This document shows positions 38,568 through 47,540 of a stretch of DNA of 64,000 bases, piece by piece. Every line of letters begins with the position of its first letter. Positions within the stretch are counted from its first letter, which is position 1. The stretch spans positions 248,001-312,000 of the forward strand of contig NZ_JASGKT010000001.1 of assembly GCF_047600445.1 (NCBI RefSeq), written 5' to 3'. The notes under the pieces were generated by a model. It searched no databases. It saw only the letters and a program-made list of their open reading frames with translations, and was not told where the DNA came from. This stretch comes from Piscinibacter sp047600445. GTDB lineage: Bacteria > Pseudomonadota > Gammaproteobacteria > Burkholderiales > Burkholderiaceae_C. A program made the translations under genes and the position numbers.

Positions 38568-39905
38568 ATGCTGGCCCAGGAAATCATCCATCGCAAGAGC
38601 CGCGCGCAGCGGCTGGACGCCGCCGAGATCCGCGCCTTCGTGCGCGGCCTGGTGGACCGCTCGTGGAGCGAGGGCCAGATCGCCGCCTTCGCGATGGCGG
38701 TGTGCCTGCGCGGCATGAACCGCGAGGAGTGCGTCGCGCTGACGCAGGCGATGACCGACTCGGGCGACCGCATCGACTGGTCGCGCGCGCGGCTGCACGG
38801 CCCGCTGATCGACAAGCACTCCACCGGCGGCGTGGGCGACAAGACCAGCCTGCTGCTGGCGCCCATCGTCGCCGCCTGCGGCGGCGTGGTGCCGATGGTC
38901 TCGGGCCGCGGCCTGGGCCACACCGGCGGCACGCTCGACAAGCTCGAGGCGCTGCCCGGCTACAGCGTCACGCCGCGCCGGCCGACGCTGCAGCGCGTGC
39001 TGCGCGAGGCCGGCTGCGCGATCGTCGGCGCGAGCGCGCGCATCGCGCCGGCCGACCGGCGCCTCTACGCGATCCGCGACGTCACCTCGACGATCGAGTC
39101 GGTGCCGCTGATCACCGCCAGCATCCTCTCGAAGAAGCTCGCCGCCGGCATCGACGCGCTGGTGATGGACGTCAAGCTCGGCAACGGCGCCTTCTGCCGC
39201 GAGGCGCACGCCGCCGACACGCTGGCGCGCAGCCTGGTCGAGGTGGCGGTCGGCGCCGGGCTGCCGACGCAGGCGCTGGTCAGCGACATGAACCAGGTGC
39301 TCGGCAGCACCGCCGGCAACGCGGTGGAGGTGCGCGAGGCGATCGACTTCCTCACCGGCGCGGCGCGCGAGCCGCGCCTGCTGCAGCTCACGCTCGCGCT
39401 GGCCGGCCACATGCTGTGGCTGGGCGGGCTGGCCGGCTCGCCGGCCAAGGGCGAGCAGCAGGCGATGCGCGCGCTCGACGACGGCCGCGCGGCCGAGCGC
39501 TTCGCGCGCATGGTCGCCGGCCTGGGCGGGCCCGCCAACGTGCTGGCGCGCGGCGGCGCGCACCTGCCCTCGGCCCCGGTGCAGCGCGTGCTGGCCGCGC
39601 CGCGCGACGGCGTGTTCGGCGCGATGGACACGCGCCGCATCGGGCTGGTGATCGTCGCCCTGGGCGGCGGGCGGCGCCGCCCCGGCGACAAGGTCGACCC
39701 GCGCGTGGGCATCACGCGGCTGCCGCCGCTGGGCAGCCGCGTGAAGGCCGGCGACGCGCTGCTCAAGGTGCACGCCGCCAGCGCCGCCACCGCCGAGGCG
39801 GCGCTGCGCACGCTGGCCGAGGCGCTGCACATCCACGACGGCCCGGCGATGCCGAACCCGCCGGTGGTGCGCAGCGTGGTCGGCCGGCCCGGGCGCGGCG
39901 GCTGA
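38568..39905 (+). CDS. deoA: Thymidine phosphorylase
   Basis: 445 residues. Phosphorolyses thymidine and deoxyuridine to base plus deoxyribose 1-phosphate, feeding deoC via phosphopentomutase. The family signature SGRGLGHTGGTLDKLE is exact, with DKHSTGGVGDKTSLLLAP as phosphate/pyrimidine site and SILSKKLAAGIDALVMDVKLGNGAF present in full. It is preceded by about 100 bases separating it from the opposite-strand GST, so it needs its own promoter or read-through from further upstream. Confidence 0.95.
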   Translation: MLAQEIIHRKSRAQRLDAAEIRAFVRGLVDRSWSEGQIAAFAMAVCLRGMNREECVALTQAMTDSGDRIDWSRARLHGPLIDKHSTGGVGDKTSLLLAPIVAACGGVVPMVSGRGLGHTGGTLDKLEALPGYSVTPRRPTLQRVLREAGCAIVGASARIAPADRRLYAIRDVTSTIESVPLITASILSKKLAAGIDALVMDVKLGNGAFCREAHAADTLARSLVEVAVGAGLPTQALVSDMNQVLGSTAGNAVEVREAIDFLTGAAREPRLLQLTLALAGHMLWLGGLAGSPAKGEQQAMRALDDGRAAERFARMVAGLGGPANVLARGGAHLPSAPVQRVLAAPRDGVFGAMDTRRIGLVIVALGGGRRRPGDKVDPRVGITRLPPLGSRVKAGDALLKVHAASAATAEAALRTLAEALHIHDGPAMPNPPVVRSVVGRPGRGG

Positions 39906-39934
39906 GCCGGGGCCGGCGGCCGGGCGCCGCCGCC

Positions 39935-39940
39935 TAAAAT
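39935..39940 (+). promoter_or_regulatory. Possible -10 box of purB
   Basis: TAAAAT stands out in a GC-only spacer, 45 bases upstream of the purB start. No convincing -35 hexamer is present at the right distance. Confidence 0.35.
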
Positions 39941-39984
39941 CGGGGCCCTTCCCGAGCACACGCGCCGCCCGCCGCGCCCCCGCG

Positions 39985-41352
39985 ATGACCCTCTCCGCCC
40001 TCACCGCCTTGTCGCCGCTGGACGGCCGCTACGCCGCCCGGCTCGCGCCGCTGCGCCCGCTGCTGTCGGAATTCGGCCTGATGCACCGCCGCGTGCAGGT
40101 CGAGGTGGAGTGGTTCATCGCGCTGTCGGACGCCGGCTTCGCCGAGTTCAAGCCGCTGTCGGAAGCCGCGCGCGGCCTGCTGCACGGGCTGGTGGCGCGC
40201 TTCTCCGAGGCCGACGCGCAGGCCATCAAGGACATCGAGCGCACCACCAACCACGACGTCAAGGCGGTCGAGTACTGGCTCAAGGGCCGCTTCGAGCACC
40301 ACGCCGAGCTGAAGGCGGCCGGCGAGTTCGTGCACTTCGCCTGCACCAGCGAGGACATCAACAACACCAGCCACGCGCTGATGCTCAAGGCGGCGCGCGC
40401 CGAGGTGCTGCTGCCGGCGCTGGACCGCATCGTGACCAAGCTCTCCACGATGGCGCGCGAACTGGCCGAGGTGCCGATGCTCAGCCGCACCCACGGCCAG
40501 ACTGCCAGCCCGACCACGGTGGGCAAGGAGATCGCCAACGTCGTGGCGCGCCTGGCGCACGCGCGCGGCCGCATCGCCGAGGTGAAGCTGCTGGCCAAGA
40601 TGAACGGCGCGGTGGGCAACTACAACGCCCACCTCGCGGCCTGGCCGGCGTTCGACTGGGAGGGCTTCAGCCGCGACGTGGTGGAGCGGCGGCTCGGGCT
40701 GGCGTTCAACCCGTACACCATCCAGATCGAGCCGCACGACTGGATGGCCGAGCTGTTCGACGCCGTCGCGCGCACCGACACCATCCTGATCGACTGGTCG
40801 CGCGACGTGTGGGGCTACGTCAGCCTGGGCTACTTCAAGCAGCGCACCAAGGCCGGCGAGATCGGCAGCTCGACGATGCCGCACAAGGTCAACCCGATCG
40901 ACTTCGAGAACGCCGAGGGCAACTTCGGCCTGGCCAACGCGCTGCTGGCGCACCTGAGCCAGAAGCTGCCGATCAGCCGCTGGCAGCGCGACCTGACCGA
41001 CAGCACCGTGCTGCGCAACATGGGCGTGGCGCTGGGCTACGCGCTGCTCGGCTTCGACTCGCTGCTGCGCGGGCTCGACAAGCTGGAAGTCAACCGCGAG
41101 GCGCTCGCCGCCGACCTCGACGCCGCCTGGGAAGTGCTGGCCGAGCCGATCCAGACCGTGATGCGGCGCTACGCGCTGCCCAACCCCTACGAGCGGCTGA
41201 AGGAGCTGACTCGCGGCAAGGCGATCACGCGCGAGGCGATCGCCGCCTTCATCGACACGCTCGAACTGCCCGAGGCCGAGCGCGCGCGGCTGAAGGCGCT
41301 GACGCCGGGCGGCTACACCGGCGCGGCGGCGGCGCTGGCCAGGCGGATCTGA
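39985..41352 (+). CDS. purB: Adenylosuccinate lyase
   Basis: 455 residues. Acts twice in purine synthesis: SAICAR to AICAR, and adenylosuccinate to AMP. The fumarase/aspartase superfamily signature GSSTMPHKVNP is intact, with the catalytic His region TSEDINNTSHAL and RTHGQTASPTT also visible. Length and the LSALTALSPLDGRY opening match the E. coli-type PurB. The stop is followed 2 bases later by pyrF, so purine and pyrimidine genes share a transcript here. Confidence 0.96.
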   Translation: MTLSALTALSPLDGRYAARLAPLRPLLSEFGLMHRRVQVEVEWFIALSDAGFAEFKPLSEAARGLLHGLVARFSEADAQAIKDIERTTNHDVKAVEYWLKGRFEHHAELKAAGEFVHFACTSEDINNTSHALMLKAARAEVLLPALDRIVTKLSTMARELAEVPMLSRTHGQTASPTTVGKEIANVVARLAHARGRIAEVKLLAKMNGAVGNYNAHLAAWPAFDWEGFSRDVVERRLGLAFNPYTIQIEPHDWMAELFDAVARTDTILIDWSRDVWGYVSLGYFKQRTKAGEIGSSTMPHKVNPIDFENAEGNFGLANALLAHLSQKLPISRWQRDLTDSTVLRNMGVALGYALLGFDSLLRGLDKLEVNREALAADLDAAWEVLAEPIQTVMRRYALPNPYERLKELTRGKAITREAIAAFIDTLELPEAERARLKALTPGGYTGAAAALARRI

Positions 41353-41354
41353 CG

Positions 41355-42194
41355 ATGAAGTTCACCGACAAGCTCGCCGGCGCCGAACGCGCCAACGACT
41401 CGCTGCTGTGCGTGGGGCTGGACCCCGAGCCGTCCAAGTTCCCCGGCGCGTGGCAGCACGATGCCTCGCGCATCTTCGACTTCTGCGCCACCATCGTCGA
41501 CGCGACGAAAGACCTGGTGCTGGCCTACAAGCCGCAGGTGGCCTACTTCGCCGCGCAGCGCGCCGAGGACCAGCTCGAACGCCTGATGGCGCACATCCGC
41601 AAGGTGGCGCCGGCCGTGCCGGTGATCCTCGACGCCAAGCGCGGCGACATCGGCAGCACCGCCGAGCAGTACGCGCTGGAGGCCTTCGAGCGCTACCGGG
41701 CCGATGCGGTGACGCTGTCGCCCTTCATGGGCTTCGACTCGGTCGAGCCCTGGCTGAAGTACGAGGACAAGGGCCTGTTCCTGCTGTGCCGCACCTCGAA
41801 CCCGGGCGGCTCGGATTTGCAGGCGCAGCGCCTGGTCACCGGCGACCTGCTCTACGAGCACATCGCGCGCCTCGCGCAGGGGCCGTGGAACCGCAGCGGC
41901 CAGCTCGGCCTGGTGGTGGGCGCCACCTTCCCGGCCGAGATCGAGCGTGTGCGCGAGCTGGCGCCGACGCTGCCGCTGCTGATCCCCGGCGTCGGCGCGC
42001 AGGGCGGCGATGCGCTGGCGACGGTGCGCGCCGGCTGGCGCGCCCAGGCCGGCCGCACCAGCGGCGCGGTGGTGGTGAACTCCTCGCGCGCCATCCTCTA
42101 CGCCAGCCGCGGCAACGAGTTCGCGGCCGCCGCGCGCGCGGCGGCGCAGGCCACGCGCGCGGCGCTGGCCGCCGGGCGCGCCGCGGCGCCCTGA
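41355..42194 (+). CDS. pyrF: Orotidine 5'-phosphate decarboxylase, type 2
   Basis: 279 residues. Last step of UMP synthesis. The catalytic Lys-Asp network is in VILDAKRGDIGSTAEQYA; other type 2 features are LCVGLDPEPSKFP, AYKPQVAYF and LIPGVGAQGGD. Type 2 PyrF (PF00215 subgroup of about 270-280 residues) is the usual form in Burkholderiales, as opposed to the ~230-residue E. coli type. Downstream of purB with a 2-base gap and followed by a strong terminator, so it ends the transcript. Confidence 0.96.
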   Translation: MKFTDKLAGAERANDSLLCVGLDPEPSKFPGAWQHDASRIFDFCATIVDATKDLVLAYKPQVAYFAAQRAEDQLERLMAHIRKVAPAVPVILDAKRGDIGSTAEQYALEAFERYRADAVTLSPFMGFDSVEPWLKYEDKGLFLLCRTSNPGGSDLQAQRLVTGDLLYEHIARLAQGPWNRSGQLGLVVGATFPAEIERVRELAPTLPLLIPGVGAQGGDALATVRAGWRAQAGRTSGAVVVNSSRAILYASRGNEFAAAARAAAQATRAALAAGRAAAP

Positions 42195-42240
42195 GTTCGC
42201 GGCGGGCCGAACAGCGGCCGAGCGCGCCATAGTGCTCGGT

Positions 42241-42262
42241 GCGCGCCGGCGGCGCGCTTTTT
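42241..42262 (+). terminator. Intrinsic terminator after purB-pyrF
   Basis: GCGCGCC / GGCGCGC, a 7-bp all-GC stem with a GGC loop, is followed directly by TTTTT. It lies 46 bases after the pyrF stop and before the histidine kinase gene. Confidence 0.8.
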
Positions 42263-42312
42263 GCGCGGGGCGCCCGACGTAACATCGCCGATCCCCCCGC
42301 CGCGCCCGCCCG

Positions 42313-45300
42313 ATGAGCCCCACCGAGTCGAACGCCTCCCCGAGCCGACCGGCGCCGCTGATGGCGGGAGCGCCGGCCGCGCCCGGCGCCGCGGCGGCGC
42401 GCACCGGCTCCGACCCGGTGCGGCGGCTGATCGGCAGCGTGCTGTTCGGCACGGCCACGCTGGCCGCGGCCACCGCGGCGGTGGTGTTCGCGCTGCTGCC
42501 GGCGGCGCTGCCGGACGCCGCGCGCGGCGGCGCGGCGCTGTCGTTCCTGCTGTACGCCGCGCTGTGCGCGCGCGCCTGGGCGCTGAGCCGGCAGTCGCGC
42601 CTCGTGCACGTCGACGCGACGCTGCTGGCGATCGCGCTCGGCGCGATCGCGCTGTCCGCCGGGGCGGCCGTGGTGCTGGCCGACGGGCTGGGCAACCCCA
42701 GCCTCGGCTTCTACGGCCTGGTGGTGTGCCTGCTCGCCGCGGTGGCCGGGCCGCGCCACAGCCTGGCCGCCGCCGTGGCCGCGCTGGCGGCGGTGGCGGG
42801 CATCGCCTGGATGCAGGCGAGCGGGCGCCTGCCCGCGCCGCCGGCATCGACCTCGCTGGCGATCCTGATCGCGCTGCACGTGCTGCTGATCGGCTGCGGC
42901 GGCGCCGGCGGCGCGCTGATCGCGCGCGTGATCGACCACTACCTCGCCGAGAGCGCCAAGCGCGAGCGGCGCTTCCGCGAGCTGCTCGGCATCGCGGTCG
43001 ACTGCTACTGGGAGCAGGACGAGGAGTTCCGCTTCACCCGCATCACCGAGAGCCGCGCCGGCGCGGCCGGCCTGTCGCTGCAGCGCGCGATCGGCCGCAC
43101 GGCGTGGGAGCACGCCGCCGGGCTGGGGCTGGACGACGAGGCGCTCGACGCGCACCGCGCCGACCTGGAGGCGCACCGCCCGTTCGGCAACCTGCTGACC
43201 AGCATGCTCGACGCGCAGGGCCGCGTGCGCCACATCGCGCTCGGCGGCGAGCCGCAGTTCGACGCCGCCGGCATCTTCCGCGGCTACTGGGGCGTGGGCC
43301 GCGACGTCACCGCGCAGGTTCGCGCGCAGCAGGCGGTGGCGGCCAGCGAGACGCGCTACCGCTCGCTGTTCACGCGCTCGCCCTCGGCGATGGTGCTGCA
43401 GCGCCGCGGCACCGTGCTCGACGCCAACGCCGCCGCCGCGCACCTGTTCGGCTACCGCGACGCCGAGGCGATGAAGGGCAGCCACCTGCTCGACCACTTC
43501 GCCGCGCCCGAGCAGCGCCAGGCGATGCGCGAGCGCATCGCCCGCTCGGAGCGGCTCGCGCCCGGCGAGGCGCTGCCGGTGGTCGACGAGCAGATGCTCG
43601 CGCTCGACGGCCGGCCGGTGGTGGTGGAAGCCACCGCGGTGGCCGTGGGCAGCGTGGCCGGGCCGGCGCTGCTGACGATGTACGTCGACATCACCGCGCG
43701 CAAGAACGCCGAGGCGGCGCTGCGCCGCTCCGAGGCGCTGCTGTCGCACCTGTTCGCGACCAGCCCCGACTGCCTGACGCTGACCGAGATGGAGACCGGC
43801 CGCTTCGCGCTGGTCAACGACTGCTTCCTGCAGGTCAGCGGCCACCGCCGCGAAGAGGTGATCGGGCGCACCTCGACCGAGATCCGCCTGTGGCAGCGGC
43901 CGGCGGACCGCGAGGCCTTCGTCGCCGCGATACGCCGCGACGGCAGCGTGCAGGCCAGGCCGGTCACCTTCCGCCACCGCGACGGCCGGCGCCTGCCGAT
44001 GCTGGTGTCGGGCGCGCGTTTCGACTTCGACGGCCAGCGCTTCCTGGTGACGGCCGGGCGCGACATGAGCGCCAACGAGCAGACGCGCCTGGAGGTCGAG
44101 GCCATCCTCAACACCGTGACGCTGGCGATCGCCTTCGTGCGCCAGCAGCGCATCGTGCGCATCAACACGCGCCACCGCGAGATGTTCGGCTGGAGCCAGG
44201 ACGAGCTGCGCGACACCACGCTGTCGGTGCTGTGGCCCGACCCGGCCGGCTTCCAGCGCCTGCGCCGCGAGGCGATCGGCAAGCTGCGGCACAAGCAGGG
44301 CTTCGAGTGCGAGGCGCAGCTCAAGCGGCGCGACGGCAGCCTGCTGTGGGTGCGCCTGCAGGCGCAGTCGGTCGACCCGAGCAACCCGATCGGCGGCGGC
44401 ACGATCTGGAGCGCCGAGGACATCACCGAGCGGCGCCAGACGCAGCGCGCGCTGGCCGACGCGCGCGACGCCGCCGAGGCGGCCAACCGCGCCAAGAGCG
44501 CCTTCCTCGCCAACACCAGCCACGAGATCCGCACGCCGCTCAACGGCCTGCTCGGGCTGGCGCGGCTGGCGATGCAGCCGGGCCTGAGCGAGCAGCGCCG
44601 CCAGCAGTACCTGGCGCAGATGATCGACAGCACGCAGAGCCTGACCGGCATCATCTCGGACATCCTCGACCTGTCCAAGGTCGAGGCCGGCCGCATCGCG
44701 CTGGAAGACGTCGCCTTCGGCCTGCGCGAGACGCTCGCCGCGGTGCACCACGCCTACCTGCCGCTGGCCGAGGCCAAGGGCCTGGCGCTGCTGCTGTCGG
44801 TCGACGACGCGGTGCCGCCCACGGTGCGCGGCGACCCGCTGCGCGTGCGCCAGATCCTCACCAACTTCGTCGCCAACGCGATCAAGTTCACCGAGCGCGG
44901 CAGCGTGCGCATCGAGGCCGGCGTGCGCGGCGCGCTGGTCCGCCTGGCGGTGCACGACACCGGCCCGGGCATAGCCGCCGAGACGCAGCAGCGCCTGTTC
45001 ACGCCCTTCTCGCAGGCCGACGACTCGATCACGCGGCGCTACGGCGGCACCGGCCTGGGGCTGTCGATCTGCCGCGAGCTGGCCGCGCTGATGGGCGGCA
45101 GCGTCGGCGTCAACAGCGCGCCGGGCTACGGCAGCGCCTTCTGGGCCGACCTGCCGCTGCCGGCCGCCGGCGCGCCCGACGCGCCGGCCGAGGGCGACGC
45201 GCTCGCGCCGCTGCGGGGCGGGCGCGTGCTGGTGGCCGAGGACAACCCGGTGAACATGCTGATCGCCGTGGCGATGCTCGAGCAGTGGGGCCTGGACGTG

Positions 45301-45609
45301 ACGCAGGCCGGCGACGGCGCCGGCGCGGTCGAGGCGGTCGAGGCCGCCGTCGCCGCCGGCCGGCCCTTCGACCTGGTGCTGATGGACGTGCACATGCCGG
45401 TGATGAGCGGCCACGCCGCGGTGCGCGCGCTGCGCGAGAAATTCGACGCCGAGACGCTGCCGGTGGTCGCGCTGACCGCCGCGGCGCTGACCTCCGAGCG
45501 CGACGAGGCGCTGGCCTGCGGCATGAACGACTTCCTCACCAAGCCGATCGACGTGGCGCGGCTGCGCGAGACGCTGGCCCGCTACCTGCGGCGCACCGCG
45601 GCGGCCTGA
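42313..45609 (+). CDS. Hybrid sensor histidine kinase with multiple PAS domains and a receiver
   Basis: 1098 residues. The N-terminal ~200 residues have about six transmembrane helices (a MASE-like sensor). Four PAS-like segments follow, roughly 220-340, 345-470, 475-595 and 600-720 (RYRSLFTRSPSAMVL, SEALLSHLFATSPDCLTL and others). The kinase core has His737 in NTSHEIRTPLNGLL, N-box NFVANAIKFTERG, G1 DTGPGIA and G2 GGTGLGLSI. The C-terminal receiver has Asp1025 in LVLMDVHMPVMSGH and the Lys in FLTKPID. There is no Hpt domain or partner regulator nearby, so the phosphorelay partner must be elsewhere. The multiple PAS domains suggest redox, light or small-ligand sensing. The stop is only 15 bases before the -10 box of the next transcript. 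Confidence 0.92.
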   Translation: MSPTESNASPSRPAPLMAGAPAAPGAAAARTGSDPVRRLIGSVLFGTATLAAATAAVVFALLPAALPDAARGGAALSFLLYAALCARAWALSRQSRLVHVDATLLAIALGAIALSAGAAVVLADGLGNPSLGFYGLVVCLLAAVAGPRHSLAAAVAALAAVAGIAWMQASGRLPAPPASTSLAILIALHVLLIGCGGAGGALIARVIDHYLAESAKRERRFRELLGIAVDCYWEQDEEFRFTRITESRAGAAGLSLQRAIGRTAWEHAAGLGLDDEALDAHRADLEAHRPFGNLLTSMLDAQGRVRHIALGGEPQFDAAGIFRGYWGVGRDVTAQVRAQQAVAASETRYRSLFTRSPSAMVLQRRGTVLDANAAAAHLFGYRDAEAMKGSHLLDHFAAPEQRQAMRERIARSERLAPGEALPVVDEQMLALDGRPVVVEATAVAVGSVAGPALLTMYVDITARKNAEAALRRSEALLSHLFATSPDCLTLTEMETGRFALVNDCFLQVSGHRREEVIGRTSTEIRLWQRPADREAFVAAIRRDGSVQARPVTFRHRDGRRLPMLVSGARFDFDGQRFLVTAGRDMSANEQTRLEVEAILNTVTLAIAFVRQQRIVRINTRHREMFGWSQDELRDTTLSVLWPDPAGFQRLRREAIGKLRHKQGFECEAQLKRRDGSLLWVRLQAQSVDPSNPIGGGTIWSAEDITERRQTQRALADARDAAEAANRAKSAFLANTSHEIRTPLNGLLGLARLAMQPGLSEQRRQQYLAQMIDSTQSLTGIISDILDLSKVEAGRIALEDVAFGLRETLAAVHHAYLPLAEAKGLALLLSVDDAVPPTVRGDPLRVRQILTNFVANAIKFTERGSVRIEAGVRGALVRLAVHDTGPGIAAETQQRLFTPFSQADDSITRRYGGTGLGLSICRELAALMGGSVGVNSAPGYGSAFWADLPLPAAGAPDAPAEGDALAPLRGGRVLVAEDNPVNMLIAVAMLEQWGLDVTQAGDGAGAVEAVEAAVAAGRPFDLVLMDVHMPVMSGHAAVRALREKFDAETLPVVALTAAALTSERDEALACGMNDFLTKPIDVARLRETLARYLRRTAAA

Positions 45610-45623
45610 GCGGCAGGCGCGAC

Positions 45624-45629
45624 TACAAT
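45624..45629 (+). promoter_or_regulatory. Probable -10 box of the riboswitch transcript
   Basis: TACAAT, 15 bases after the kinase stop and about 25 bases before the conserved riboswitch core. A clear -35 is not seen, and the upstream region is kinase coding sequence. Confidence 0.45.
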
Positions 45630-45639
45630 CCGCGCGCAC

Positions 45640-45815
45640 TCGTTGCCCGTCATCGGGGAGTAGCCGCCCCGCGCCGCCCGCGCGGGAGCTGCCGTCAACA
45701 CACTCGGCCCGCAGGCCGTGGCGGCAGCAGCCTTTTCCGGCCCGGCAAGACCGTTGACCACACGCCTCCGTCCGCGGCCGGGGAGGCCGTGCGGTCATCC
45801 GTCCCGCTCCCGGCC
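45640..45815 (+). ncRNA. yybP-ykoY family (Mn2+) riboswitch
   Basis: The conserved core GGGGAGTAGCC sits at 45655-45665, followed by the second-strand element CGTCAACA near 45693, and closes with a GC-rich 3' part near 45775-45800, the layout of the yybP-ykoY motif. This RNA binds Mn2+ and turns on manganese-efflux genes. It is directly followed by a GDT1/TMEM165-family exporter gene, one of the classic targets. The region between 45609 and 45827 is otherwise non-coding. Boundaries are approximate. Confidence 0.85.
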
Positions 45816-45826
45816 CGGAGATCCTC

Positions 45827-46399
45827 TTGGAAGCCTTCCTCGTCTCCACCGGCATCGTCGCGCTCGGCGAAATGGGCGACAAGACGCAACTGCTGGCGCT
45901 GCTGCTGGCGGCGAAGTTCCGCCGCCCCGTGCCCATCGTGCTGGGCATCCTGGTGGCCACGCTGGTCAACCACGCGCTGGCCGGCGTCGTCGGCGACTGG
46001 ATCGCGCGCGCGCTCGGCCCCGACACGCTGCGCTGGGTGATCGGCCTGTCCTTCCTCGCGATGGCGGCCTGGATGCTGGTGCCCGACCAGATCGACGACG
46101 CGGCCGAGGGCGGCATGCCGCGCCTGGGCGTGTTCGGCACCACGGTGCTGGCCTTCTTCCTCGCCGAGATGGGCGACAAGACGCAGATCGCCACCGTGGC
46201 GCTGGCGGCGCGCTACGCCGACCTGGCCGCGGTGGTGGCCGGCACCACGCTGGGCATGATGATCGCCAACGTGCCGGCCGTGCTGCTGGGCGACGTGGCG
46301 GCGAAGAAGGTGCCGATGCGCCTGGTGCACGGCATCGCGGCGGCGATCTTCGCGGTGCTGGGGGTGCTGACCTTGATGAACGTGGGGCGCTTGTTCTGA
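45827..46399 (+). CDS. TMEM165/GDT1 (UPF0016) family cation exporter, probably manganese
   Basis: A 190-residue membrane protein with about six helices. The two hallmark motifs are both present: VALGEMGDKTQLLALLLA (residues ~11-28) and the repeat FFLAEMGDKTQIATVALAARY in the second half. These ExGDKT motifs form the cation site. Bacterial members export Mn2+. The start is TTG at 45827 with GGAG 6 bases upstream; the next Met is too far in. The yybP-ykoY riboswitch in its leader supports Mn2+-induced expression and makes a manganese-detoxification role likely. Confidence 0.93.
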   Translation: MEAFLVSTGIVALGEMGDKTQLLALLLAAKFRRPVPIVLGILVATLVNHALAGVVGDWIARALGPDTLRWVIGLSFLAMAAWMLVPDQIDDAAEGGMPRLGVFGTTVLAFFLAEMGDKTQIATVALAARYADLAAVVAGTTLGMMIANVPAVLLGDVAAKKVPMRLVHGIAAAIFAVLGVLTLMNVGRLF

Positions 46400-46414
46400 G
46401 GCCTTGTATCTTTA

Positions 46415-47540
46415 AGCCTCGGACCGGCTCGGGTAGCCCGAGCGGCCTCTGGGATGTTTGAAGCCCGTGATTGAGCACTGGGCGCCTGAGCCGGACCGTC
46501 CTTCTCTGCAACCCGAACGGTTGTAGGAACTTGAAGTTCGCATAGACAAGGATGGGGGTGAGAGGACGTGTCCGACTCTGTTTTTATCGGCATTGATGTC
46601 TCCAGCCAGACGCTGGAGATCGCCAGCAGCGAGCAGTCCAAGACCTGGCAGGTGGCCAACGACGTCAGCGGCATCGAGCAACTCGTCCACCAGGCCACGG
46701 CCCTGTCGCCGGCGCTGGTGGTGCTGGAGGCCACCGGCGGCTACGAGTTCGAGGCGGCCTGCGCGCTGCAGGCCTCGGGCCTGGCGGTGGCTGTGGTCAA
46801 CCCGCGCACGGCGCGCGACTTCGCCCGCGCCATGGGTGCATTGGCCAAAACCGACGCGCTGGACGCGCGCATGCTGGCGGCCTTCGCGCGCGTGCTGCAC
46901 CAGCACCCCGAGCGCGAACGCTTCGTCAAGCCGCTGGCCGACGCCGAGCTGCAGCAGCTGCAGGCCCTGGTGCTGCGCCGTCGCCAACTGGTGCAGATGC
47001 TGACGGCCGAGCGGCAGCGTCTGCGCCTGGCGCACGCGGCCTCGCGCCCGAGCATCGAGCGGGTCATTGAGTTTCTGAAGCACGAACTGGGCGACAGCGA
47101 AGTGGAGGTGGCAGCGCATGTGCAGCGCCACCATGCCGAGCTGGCCCAGGCGCTGACCAGCGTGCCGGGCATCGGCGCGGCCAGCGTGGCGGTGCTGCTG
47201 GCCGAACTGCCCGAACTCGGCAAGCTCGACCGGCGCCGCATTGCCGCGCTGGTCGGCGTGGCGCCGTTGAACCGCGACTCCGGCCAGATGCGCGGGCAGC
47301 ACTCCATCTGGGGTGGGCGCGCAGATGTGCGACGAACGCTGTACATGGCCACCCTCACGGCGGTCCGGTACAACCCGGCGCTTAAGGTCTGCTACGAACG
47401 CCTGCTGGTGGCCGGCAAGCGCAAGAAGGTCGCCCTGGTCGCTTGCATGCGCAAGCTGCTGACGATGCTCAATGCCATCGCCAAACATGGCTCGATGTGG
47501 GATTCGACTATGCATAGCGCTTGACGAACAAGACGGTTGC
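46415..47540 (+). mobile_element. IS110-family insertion sequence
   Basis: A complete transposase gene flanked by about 150 bases of non-coding sequence upstream and about 16 downstream. No terminal inverted repeats are apparent, consistent with the IS110 family. The right end (TTGACGAACAAGACGGTTGCT) resembles that of other IS110 elements and abuts the stop codon of the M14 peptidase gene without disrupting it. The exact left end cannot be fixed; the sequence from about 46415 to 46567 belongs neither to the exporter gene nor to any other gene, and probably holds the IS110 left end where a structured bridge RNA is expected. Confidence 0.75.
46568..47524 (+). CDS. IS110-family transposase (DEDD recombinase)
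   Basis: 318 residues. The N-terminal RuvC-like DEDD domain shows Asp in FIGIDVSSQ, Glu in VVLEATGGYE and the Asp pair in KTDALDARML. The C-terminal transposase_20 domain has SVPGIGAASVAVLLAELPEL and VAPLNRDSGQMRGQ with the conserved Ser. IS110 enzymes use a bridge RNA encoded in the element's flanks to choose targets. Start GTG at 46568 with AGAGG upstream. The frame is intact, so the element may be active. Confidence 0.95.
   Translation: MSDSVFIGIDVSSQTLEIASSEQSKTWQVANDVSGIEQLVHQATALSPALVVLEATGGYEFEAACALQASGLAVAVVNPRTARDFARAMGALAKTDALDARMLAAFARVLHQHPERERFVKPLADAELQQLQALVLRRRQLVQMLTAERQRLRLAHAASRPSIERVIEFLKHELGDSEVEVAAHVQRHHAELAQALTSVPGIGAASVAVLLAELPELGKLDRRRIAALVGVAPLNRDSGQMRGQHSIWGGRADVRRTLYMATLTAVRYNPALKVCYERLLVAGKRKKVALVACMRKLLTMLNAIAKHGSMWDSTMHSA

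Noticed and set aside
42313..45609. Two-component operon with the degenerate response regulator at 33.6 kb
   Set aside because: The genes are 8 kb apart with unrelated genes and opposite-strand units between; the kinase already carries its own receiver.
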